In this document: positions 36,501-48,500 of the stretch, piece by piece
How positions within the stretch are numbered: position 1 is the first letter of the stretch
Layout: the number at the start of each line of letters is the position of its first letter
Assembly: GCF_014356525.2 (NCBI RefSeq)
Contig: NC_052507.1
Location: forward strand, 53,254,463 to 53,318,462
DNA length: 64,000 nt
Direction of reading: 5' to 3'
Source of the DNA: Nilaparvata lugens
Lineage: Eukaryota; Arthropoda; Insecta; Hemiptera; Delphacidae
Made by a program: the position numbers and the translations under genes
Notes under the pieces: generated by a model
What the model saw: the letters and a program-made list of their open reading frames with translations, nothing else
What the model was told of the DNA's origin: nothing
Databases searched by the model: none

Positions 36501-39500
36501 ATATCTTATGTTTCAATGAACGTATATTTGTAAAGCTTATCAGTAGTAGTTAATTACTAAACGATACTAACTTTACATTTGCTACAAGTCATAACATAAA
36601 CAAGTTTGAATTGTAATAAATTCATATAATGTCCGTAGCTCTTTTTAATTGAATTTTCGAAATTTCCTTAAATATTCCTCCTATGAAAAATCTCAAAAAA
36701 TTAATAAAGTTATTCAATTCTATTGATTTATTGAAGTACCTGATTCCAGTTAGATGCAAATCATTAATAATGTTTCATTTAAAATTAAATACAGTATATT
36801 CATTTTGATTCCAATTCTTAATTCATTAAATATGAAATTTGTATCAAGATTTAGGTTGGAAACTTCTGTTATCAAAACATATACATTTAGTTTTAAACTT
36901 GGATCTTGAATTAATGCAGTTGAGCTGTTGTGCTAAGCTCAGTTGTTCAAGCACTTTTTTACCAGAAATGATAAAATTCCAGTTTTCTTAGTAATTGAAA
37001 GCACGGTTAAGAAAGACTACAGAATGCAGTAATATTAAATATATTTATTGAAAAAACAACTGGACTTCAATCTGTGATTAAAGACAAGAGTTTTAACTAG
37101 TGATTACCTGTGATTATAGAGTCAGATCTATTCAATTTTAATTTCAGCAGAAAAATTATAATACATTTTTAAAAATCATCAATTCATTGCTGGAAAAATT
37201 ATACAGATGCATTATAATTATTAAATGTATTGACCTACTAACCAAAATGTAGTTTGATTTGTGTGTTGATTGATCTATAACAAATGGTTGGGTTGAAAAA
37301 CTTGATATGCTGTAATGGGATACACAACACAATGCTAGCACTACACTACATCATCTCTACTGGAACAAGCAGTAATGGATCCCTCTAAGGTAAAGTTGGA
37401 AATTTATTAATTCATGCTTTTCTCAATACGAAAATGGAAAAATTATGTGATTGGATTCCTTAATATGTTTTCTATAATTTGACTTTAAGCAAAACGTTCT
37501 TCTGATCTTGAAAACTGTAAAAGAAAATGAAATATTTTATCACATGCCTATGTCATATTAATATTTGCTATTATTGAAGCTTTATCAAATTGTGAATTAA
37601 ACACTAAAGTTATGGCCCGGTTGCACTCAAAAATTATTAAATTTAATCCAGATTAGCTTCATCAGCTTCTCTCGTTGGTTCTCTTAACATTTAATCATTA
37701 TTGGAATTGAATAGACTTTTCTGCAACCGGGAGTTAGTGTTTATTATTTAATTATATGTACTTGATTTATAATTTTAAAATGTCTATTGTTTTCTGTAAG
37801 TAGTAAAATGTGCTATCTAAAAAAGCTGCTATTTCCAATTTATAAATAATATAGATTATAGATTACTGTGAGAGTTGTGGTTTAACTTCAATAGATTGAG
37901 CTTTCGATATTGCATTTTGTACAAAAAAATTATAGTTGACAACTATACGTTTTATCAAAATAACATTTTTTATCTGTATTTAACAATTATTACACAAGCA
38001 ATTATACATTACATAATTAAATACATACACATGATTTTTTTCTAGAGGACAAAAGTTTTTGTAACACACAATTCATGCACTTATGTGAGGTAAGTATATG
38101 ATATTTAAGACCATCGACTAAAGTTTCTAATAATTGATAAAACGTTCAATTCACAAACTAAACCACAATAATCTGTTTGGAATTTTCTTCTGAATATTTT
38201 TTCCTCTTACAAACGATTCCTTTCTAATACCCATTGTAAATTACTTATTATGCCAGCCAGGCCATTGTTTAGTTTTTGTTATCACAGTATATCATTGAAT
38301 GTTTGCACAAATCAAATTCATGCAGCTTGTATTTGTGATTTCTTATAAATTCTCAATTTTTTATGTATTAAATTTTTCTTCATTAAAAATAGGTGTTACG
38401 ATGAATTTGTTCAATTCTGAATTTTGTACAATACTTGACCATAATATTTAGGCTACTGGTTTTCTATGTTGGCCGTGATGTGTCCTACCCTTCCTACCCT
38501 GTGCTAACTATGTGTTTCTCAATACTACTAAGTTTGTATTAACAACTTTTCACAATGTTTACAGGAGTGCGTGGATAAAAATATCCATACGATAGCCATT
38601 AGAAATTTGATATTCTTTGTTATCCATAATCACTCGCTTCTTTTGTTTCCATAAATAAATTGCAATGAGCTGATCCGTGAATAGCATTGGATTGGATAGT
38701 AGAAACATTTTTATTCGTAAAACTTGTACACATACGTATGAATATTGCCAAATTTTTGAAAGTTACATAATATAACTAGTGGTTACAGAATAAAATTCAA
38801 ATAAATCAACAATCGCTGTTGTCAAACTTTGGCAAAGAATATATAGATATCTCACCAAATATTCCTTCAAATTTTTAATGACTTCAATTAATTTTGAATT
38901 TTTAACAAATTGATAAAGCATTTCTTTCCTCTTGAATTTGTTTTTTTTTCTCTCAAGAAGATCCTATCTATGTCTCTCAGTAAATCGACCATAATAACGA
39001 GTGATATAGTTGTGAGTCTGATTTCTTAATTGTGCCTCCTTAAAAACATGATAACATCGAATACATATTGAACATAATTATAAAGTTGTAACAATATTGT
39101 TACAATCCCAAGTTCAGCAAACAGTGATCTTAATGAGTCGCTTCTTCCGAGGTTGAAAATTATTGTAATTGCCTGCTTTTGCTGCCTAAGAAATTGGTCC
39201 AAATTTTTCTTACTCGTACTGCCATATGTATACACGCCATACACTATGTATCACTGCATATACCGTCTGACTTTAATGTTTGGATACTACACACATTGGA
39301 CATTTGTCTCAGAGCATAAATGAGTTTTTCTTAACATGGCAAGCATGACTATACCATGAGAGATTGCTATCCACTAACAGACCCAAGAATTTCGTCCTAT
39401 TTTCTATTTCTAAAAATTTACCATTTATTGCTATATTTGAGCACACTTATTGGTTCCTACTCTGTCTTGTTAAAAATGGAATAGCTACAGATTCTCTTGT

Positions 39501-42500
39501 ATTTAGGACAAGATAATAGCCATTCAGATAATCAGTAATCGTGGATAGGTTTATACCAGATGAGTGTTCCACATCCTCAACTGATTTTCCAGAAAAAATA
39601 TATTTGATTAATCCCAAGGTCTATAAATACAGTTCATGACACAATCCCGTGATGTATTGCAAAATCGCCATTTTATGGGGTTCTAGTTCATCAATAATAT
39701 TTTCAAATGTATCAGCTGTTATCATTATAGATTGAACAATATGATGTGTTATTTTGTTATATTTTTCAATGAATATTGCTTGGCTTTGAATTGTAAAATA
39801 AATTCTTCCGACAGAATAATAATATTTAGATTCCAACTAGAAACTGAATTGTTGATTTTTAGATTTAATTGATTGGGAACTTCAAACTGTTTTTGAGGTT
39901 AGCCTTTTGTCCCAATGCCTTACGAATCATAACAAGTTACAAGAATAAGAACAATTTTTAATAATAAAAAAATGAATCATTAAACCATTTATTATTGAAA
40001 TTTCATTATTAAAAATCGAAAGCCTGAATTTACATATTATCTGAACCAGAATATTGTTTTTAAAAAAGCATAATGCATGATTTTGTTATGAGCAGATTGG
40101 AATTTCAAATGTACCGCCATAAAGACCCCACATAATGGCCGCTCCATAAGGAACACGAGTATAATATATACTTTGATTAATCCGCATAACAACAGACAGT
40201 AAATAGTCCAGAGGTCAGCTGGTCGCGATAAATCTATATTTGTGATAAGCTAAGGAACACATTGGAACAAATCAATTTTGAGTTGGGTTAAAAAATTATG
40301 ACTTGGCTGTTCTATTTTAATCCTTATCTCTTTGCCTAACCCTGTATTAGACTATTACAAAGGGTATTAAATTATCACCAATTTTCACTACAAAAACTAC
40401 ACTTTTGAAATCTCTATAAATGATCACTGAATATTTATCTATTTTGAACATTTAAGGGCCAGACCATATTAAGCGTTTTTTCAGACGCGAACCCAATAAG
40501 CCGATCGGAGAGCCTCCACCCCTGTCGACTCTAAAAACCGCTTAAAATGGTCTGGCTCTTATTGGATAAAATTAAGGAGAACATAAGTTGTTGCGCTATA
40601 GTGAGATTCTCTTCAAACTTTCAGCATTCCTTCAATTATTAAGGCCAATGCTTCCCATTCAACCAGTTTCTGACAGTTGAAAGTGAATCTCATCACAGTG
40701 AAAATATAATTTGCATGAGTTGTGAATCGGCTGTTTGCACTCACCATGACCGAGCGAGTATGAATACTCCCATTAGAACTTGTAGCAATAATATTCTCAT
40801 TGTACCGGTCACTTCCACTGTCACTGATCTGTGAGAATCCATCTTTATAGTGTGAAACACTTTTCGTGTAATTTATGTTTCGTATACTTTTTAATTACTG
40901 TTGATAAGCTTTGCTATGTAATGTTGAACTAATAGAGTGTTTGTGTTGGCAGGCTAGTGCAAAGCAAGTACAACGAGCTGATGGCGAATGACGCGATCCA
41001 CGCGAGGCGAAAAGTGTTGTCAGCAATAATAATGACGCGCGGCCCCGACTGTCCCGGTATAGTGATATCGCTGGGAACGGGCACTAAGTGTATCAGGTAC
41101 GGCTACTTTGCCTTTCAACTTTCAATCAGCATCAACTCAAGAAACCTTTCAATAAAATAATATACAATAAATAGTCTATATAGAATACTTTTCTAACAAT
41201 ATACTAGTAGTTCTGAGAACAGTAGACCTCGCTCATGAATAGCTTACAACTTTCAAACTGATGAGAAGGGCCATTAAGAAAGTACAGTATATTGTGAAGA
41301 TTTATCCATGACATCTATTATTTTCTCCTTTGAAAGTGCTAAAGACATTGTTTTCAGGGACACCGGACTTATAAATGTCTCTCAAGGAGGTACCTTCATA
41401 TCGTCCCCATATTTACAATATTACAAATTTTCTAACAATTAATTATAAGAAATCGGTCAACTGACAGAAACATGGAATATGCAGTAGGCAATTTAGACCA
41501 TGAATCGTCTCACAGACGATAGTGACGGAAATGATTCTAAATAGCATGGGTATGTTGGTGACAATGACAGGAGGTTGCTAATAATGTTTTTCATGAAAAG
41601 TGGGTCCAATGTTATGGCGGCTTGTTATGCCTATGCAGAATGTTTATGCTCACTAGTCGGTTTCCGATCTCATACTAAAGCGAAAACAAGAGCTAACTAA
41701 CTAAGCTGTGATGTCTCCGGCCGGTTCGGTAGGTCTAGAAACTATTCATCTATGAAACAGGGAAATATCGTGTTGAAAAGGGAAGAAATGGTACAATCAA
41801 GTGAGAAGTTTTCTTCAATTAATAAATACAGTATGATTTGGAGCGGCTCAGACGTTTCAAGGTTCACCGCTGACAACTCTTGTCCTCTATCGATAGCATT
41901 CCAACGATACCATTCATTCAATACAGCACATTTTAGAGCGGCACAATTTATATTAAAACCTGAGGTCTTATCAAAAATCTTTACACATACGTTTCTGCGC
42001 CTTGTTTCAAAGAACTTGCATATCAAATTTCATCCAAATCGGACATTAACTGCGACTGTAACTGCGGTACAAACAAACAGACAAAAGCCGATCGAGTCGA
42101 TACTAAGACCTCAGCTTCTCTTCGATCAATTAATATCATTTGAAGTGTTGGTTTTTAATGAATTCGAACATTTATCGCATATTTGTACAGATCTTTTGTT
42201 ACTTTTATTCTATTGACTTTTTTCGTCAAGTTTCATTTAGTATGGAATATTATTATTCAAACTATAAAATTAAAGGACGAAAAGATTATGATCCATGGAA
42301 TAAACCTATGTTCTCTTATTATTATGCAGTCGCAAGGTCTAAGTTTGACTAAAGAATTTCAATCTATTCTAAATACTTACAGTATTTTTTCAGTACAGTG
42401 TAAATGATTAAATTAATATTTTTTTTTATTTTTTCAGTGGCGAACACATGAGCGTTAGTGGAGCGGTTATCAACGACTCACATGCCGAGATTATTGCCAG

Positions 42501-45500
42501 ACGGGGCCTCTGCGTCTACCTCTATAAACAGCTTATGCTGCTCACCGACACTGGTAACTGTTACTCTCACAATAATCACTGTTACTTTCACCACAAAAAA
42601 CTTTTAATTATACTAATATATTTGTCACGATTTAAAAAAAATATTTTCTATAACTTGTGAGCTGATTGTGTACAGACTTATGAAAATATTGAATCTTACC
42701 TGAATATTGGGCTGCATCTGAAAGAATTTGAAGAAACATTTTAATCATCCCCTTATACATGAATTTGATTTTGAGTGTCTTTATTTATTTAGCGTATGGC
42801 ATTTTTGTCAAAATTTCACACTATGAGTGCACGTCAAGGGTTGAAATGTACTGTATTGCCTGGGGACTGGCTACAGTAAAGTCGTTAGCCTCACCCAGGT
42901 AGGCACGTCTCTCACATTCAAATATGATGTGGTGCACTGTCTGCTCCATCGCCCCACAGTCACATAGTGGGGAGTCTACAAGTCCCCATTTGAAAAATGA
43001 TGCATTACATCTCCCATGTTTTGACCAAATTCTGTTAAGCGCCACCCAGATGCGCCGGGGAAGTTCAAAACTAGGAGGCCCAGTGCCTGAGAAATAGCTT
43101 TCCGGCAATCCTGGGGGGGCTTCCTCTCTTCATCTTCTGGTCAGAGAGAACCTCTCGTCTCTTAATTGATCTGCCATCCTGATCGCTGGCCTTCTGGACT
43201 TAAGCCTTCCATTCAAGTCTGGAATGTCCTGATGAATGGGGAGTAGTTGATTGGAGCTTATTCTTCCACAAAGCTGAAGGAGAGCTTGTGCTCTGCGAAG
43301 AGGAGGTGGGGGTATGCCACTGAGCACTGGGAGCCAGGGAACTGGAGTGGATCGTAGGGCTCCTGAAATCATGCGCATTGAATTGTTCAGTTGCACATCT
43401 ACAAGATTAGTGTGACAACTGTTGATCCAGGATGAGGCGCAGTACTCAGCAGCAGCATACACCAGGCCCAGACTAGAGAACCTCAGAGTCGAGGAGGATG
43501 AGCCCCAAGTTGTGCCACATAGTTTACGAATGATGTTATTTCTTGTCTTCAACTTGGCTGCTACACTCCTTGGGTGCTGGTTGAAGGAAAGAGTCCTGTC
43601 CAGGGTGATTCAAAGATATTTCGGGAACTTATTATGTTTCAAGGCAGCACCATTCATTGAGACCTTCAGCTCAGCATTTGCCAGTTTATTGCGTAGATGG
43701 CCAGGGCTGGGGCATAGCCTCCATTTAGAACAGTAGTCTGCCACGACAGCTAAGTCACTTGTTAGTTTCTCCTCTCCGGTCCTAAGGTCACCACTTTGTG
43801 TAGCCATGTTGAGTGTTTCAAACCATAATGCTATTCATTGTCAGTCAAAATCTGGTGTAAGTGTAATCTGAAAACCACATGAACCTGAAAACCACACGAT
43901 TTCAATTTTAGTTATTTTCCATTCGTAATTTTGATATAGGTGATGAGTTTTCAACTGGAAAGTAACCCAAATTTGTGGGAGTTTGAATTTTAAAGAAAAA
44001 TTGAAATGCCTGTCCTAATGCATTAAAACAATAACCCACTTTTCTTAATTCGCAACATTTTCTCATTTGTCTTTTTCTAATAAAACTGCCGTTTAGTTTA
44101 AAGTTTCTTAGTATTTCTAATTTCAGTATTCACATGAGCTTTTCACCAATTTTGAATGTATATTGTGTCTTTGAATCTATGATTGAAACTTAACATTCTT
44201 ATTGTGATGTATCATTTCAACGTTTCATAATCATATTTTGGACATAATCAAATAATCATGTGATAAGTATGATCATAATTTAACATTCTCCTCATTGCTA
44301 TCCTCATTATCCTTATTTTAATTTCATATTTTGATAGATGGAAAAAATCTATAGATGTTATTCCTCTTGAAACTTGAACCACTAACCAATTAATATAATG
44401 TATTTAGTGTTGTGATTGTCCTGAATAATAACATTAATCATTATTTTAACCAGTGTCTTGCCTCTTAATTTTTTCAGAACTAGCACCCACCTCTATTTTT
44501 GAACCAAATTCTAACCAACAAGGCTATCGATTAAAAGACGAGATCAAGTTCCACTTGTACATAAATACCTCGCCTTGTGGAGATGCCAGGTAATTATACC
44601 ACTCAATTTTTACAATAATTATTATTGATATTTATGTCTGTGGAAATTAGACATTGCTGTAGCAAAATAAATAATCGAGTTGTTGAACTTTTTGCATTTT
44701 AAATTATAGAATTTCTCCAATAGAGTTCTAATGCGCCATGAAGTACCTAGCCTCTTATCTACTATTGGTTTCTGAGTAGAATAAATTGGCTTTAGCTTCA
44801 ATTCTAGATTATTCTTTACTATATAGTAAGTAAAGTAAATTCGTATGGCTTTTGTTGGTGGGGGAGTCCCTTGCGGGAAGGCCCCACCGCCTGAATATAT
44901 AATTCAAGCCGTCAATGGGCCTTATGACTGTCATACTTCAGCCGGGACCGACAATTAACGTGTCCATCCGATAACACGGGAGTGATCTGTTTTAAAAAAC
45001 TTATTAAAACTACTATATAGTCCTAATACTAGATAGTTCAGAATTCTTTCAATCTTAAGATTCCTATCAAAGTAATAAAACCTATATTAAAATCCACCTT
45101 ATTCTAAGCATAACATTCAATGGGTTATACCAGTGTAACTAAATTTTATTTTCTAACATTTGATACGTTCTATGGAGTAACATTTGGACTTGTGTGGCAT
45201 CCACTTGATTTATCGGTAGAGGCAACATTGCATAATTAGTTTCAGTCACCTAGTCAGCTCGAGAGGCAAGCAAAAATCAAGTGAACTTGAAAGAAGTGGG
45301 TTAAAATGCATTGATTTATGTGTGCAATCATGAAATAATTCAAGTATTGGAACTCCCCTTTAGAATAGTCACTGTACCAAAATTTTTACATAACAGGATG
45401 GGGCTTAGTGTCGAGTTTTGGCTCTGTTGATTCACAATTTTATCAATATTCTTCGTTGTCAGGTATCAAATCAGCAGTGATCATGTTATTTTGCCCTTGA

Positions 45501-48500
45501 TCGCTACAATTTAGTACATTTTAGTGATTAGTACAAATTTAGTTTATTCGGAACATGTTGGCTGGTATTCATGGAGTTCTTGTTCACTTTTTGTGTCTCT
45601 TGTCTCAATTAATCAATTGATCAGGTTGTCAGGTATCAAATCAGCAGTGATCATGTTATTTTGAACTTGCTTGCTACAATTTAGTACTTTTTTGTGATTA
45701 GTACAAATTTAGTTTATTTGGAACTTGTTGGCTAGGATCTATGGATTTCTTGCTCACTTTTTGTCTCACTTGTCTAAACGTCTAAATGTTTCTTTCCAAT
45801 GATACTTATTCCATGTGTGCAATGCAATATAGTTAGCAATTAGCAGGTAGCTCAACCAAGACCTAGTATTACAGCGTTACTCTATTGATAACAACCATTC
45901 AATATTCAAGAAGTTGAAATTTGTTGTTTGGATTGGTGTAATTGTGGTTGTGTTATGTGGCAGGATATTTTCGCCGCACGAAGCCACTGGGGAGGATGCC
46001 CTGGACAAGCACCCTAACAGGAATTCGCGAGGCCAACTGCGCACCAAGATAGAGTCTGGAGAGGGTACCATCCCCGTCAGCTCCAGTGCCGGCATACAGA
46101 CCTGGGACGGAGTGCTACAGGTACATTATCTATGGTCAAATAGCGGCTAAGGTAGAATAGGCTATCAGAGAAGGTCTGACAGGTGTGAGATTGCTAACAA
46201 GTTACTAGTTATGCATGTATTGAAATGTGTGAGAACATAGTGGGGCGGCGAAAGTAAGGTGAAAGGTGGAAGGAAGCGGATACATCTTTTCTCATTTATA
46301 TTTTACTTTGGCCGCTCCACTATGTTCTGACCCTAGGGAATGCTGGCAGTTAATTATTAATACCGTAGTTAATTATACGTAGTTATTTTACCGTACACGT
46401 TAGTATACTGTAGTTAATTATTTATTAAGGACCGTATTCCGTATCAGTTTGCAAAATTTATAAAAGGGTTATAATAGTATGATGTGACATGTTTCATTCA
46501 ATATTCATTTTATCACGTTTAATAGGTTGACATTATCCTTGATCGAGTTTCAAGTAATGCATACGCGGTTTTAATCTTGATTTGAGGTTATGTTATGATT
46601 ATCCAGTTCAACTATTCACCTAGTTGTCTAGGAAGAAAAAAGTGAGTTTTTCAGAATTAATTTTCAAAAATTGGATAAAATTCCAAAAATGGACCCTGGT
46701 GCCCCCCTTTTGACTTTCTTCACCCTAGCCTGTGTAGGATCGTGCTTTTCCAGCTTCTAAATCCGATTATGACCTTAAAAATGATATAAATTTAGATTTT
46801 TCAAATTTCAAATATATAGACCCCCCCCCGAGTCTCCCCTATCGAATTAAATTTTTTCTGGTCTAGAGGTCTTCTTGGTACCCACTCTGTTTACTCTTTT
46901 CAATTAGATTGTTGAGAACATTGTGAGTTTTTCCCCATTTTCGAATGTCATATTTTCTTTGAAATTGATATCTCCTAGGTCCCCCTTCGAATTTGGACAA
47001 CATTTATAGACTTTGGCGAGCTGAAAAAATAGCTTCTAATAAATTTGTTGTAGGAAGCAAATTTAAATGTGTCCCAAAAATTTGAAGGGTCTCAGGGGTG
47101 CCAGGGTGCAGAATTCAAGGTCTGGAGGTTTCCTGTAGCCTCTAGTGTGTTCTCTAACTGATTTTGAGGAGGGTTTTCCAAGGAAACCATTGATTGAGTC
47201 ACAAATCGTAATATTGTACAATAATATGATCGGGAGAGAACGAAAAACATAGTCGAGGCAATTTATTTCTGTAATTAAATGAAAACTATCTCTCTCCCGA
47301 ATTCCGATGAGTAGAAAATAATTATGGTTGTTTAACTGGCTCATTGGTATGGAGCTGTACGGGAGTTGCACCTATGCTGATATGCGATTGAAAACGTGGC
47401 TTTGATATTCATCAAGTTTTGACTCTAACATGACGACAAGCAGACTATATTATTTTATTGTGAAAAATATAAAATATTTACTCACTGACTGGATTCGAAA
47501 GCATGCTCCAGTCAGTGAGTAAATTTCATATTTTTCACAATAAATATATTTTTTAATTCAAATTTTGCAAATAACTCCATATTATATCGTTTTAAGTGGT
47601 AATTGAGTGAAATATTTAATTCATTTATTAATTCAAACCATCAAAATTCAAAATTTATAGTTTCCGTGTTTATTTTGAACTAAAATTATATAGGAATGTA
47701 CGTGGAAAACTAACCTAATCTTGGACTTGTCATCACCTAAATTTGGAAGAAAAATAGCACAAGTATTATATTTTGTCTACCAATGTTATTACATCAGTGT
47801 CATTCGTATCGTAAATAAATAAATACAGTCTTCATGTCATCATTTTAGTGTCAAAACTTGATGAAACATAATAGTGATTCGTAATGGAAGGCTTTGATAT
47901 TGTTTGTGTAGGGCCAACGGCTGCTGACAATGTCGTGCTCAGACAAGGTGGCGCGATGGAACGTGGTGGGTGTGCAGGGAGCACTGTTGTCGCACTTCAT
48001 CGAGCCCATCTACCTGGCGTCAATCAGCCTCGGCTCACTGTTCAACGTGACGCACATGTACAGGGCGATCGGCGGACGCATCGAGGGCACAGTGCAGGCG
48101 TTGCCGCCTCCGTTCCGCCTCAACAAGCCCAGTCTCGGCGTCACCAGCTCGTCCGAGACACGCCACACCGGCCGCGCGCCTAATCATAGCGTCAACTGGG
48201 TTATCGGTCAGTGTTCCTAACCTTCTTCATTTCATTGCTTCTTCTCCTCCTCTCCTAGTGTCGATTTGATTATCACTCACTTGTATCTTTCTTCGCCTTA
48301 TTCATTCCATTGTTTCATCACCTTTCCGAATCAAATCAATCAATTTATTCAAAAATGTGGACAGAATACAATTATTGATTGCCAAGGAACAAAAATTCTA
48401 TCATAGCGTCAACTGGATTATCGGTTAGTTCGACATGTATCATTCTTCGCCTTCTTCATTTTTTCGCTTCATCTCTCGTTTCTAACAAACTTATCAATGA

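Larger units (their letters stand above)
34095..40952 (+). other. ADAR intron 5 (6.9 kb), contents overview
   Basis: GT-AG. It holds the 1171-bp tandem duplication, a MITE, a LINE relic, a copy of the nested element of intron 3, and a small hairpin. 36683-37614, 37735-39025 and 40161-40450 are AT-rich, with nothing I can name. 40561-40952 shows only loose AT-rich sequence before the exon 6 acceptor. Confidence 0.6.
44590..45963 (+). other. ADAR intron 8 (1.4 kb)
   Basis: GT-AG. It contains a SINE 3'-part copy (44850-44995) and a 170-bp tandem duplication (45455-45776). 44600-44840 and 45000-45450 show nothing recognisable. Confidence 0.6.

Noticed and set aside
41752..42216. 154-codon plus ORF in intron 6 as a gene
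   Set aside because: It overlaps sequence resembling an RTE LINE tail and has no recognisable domain.
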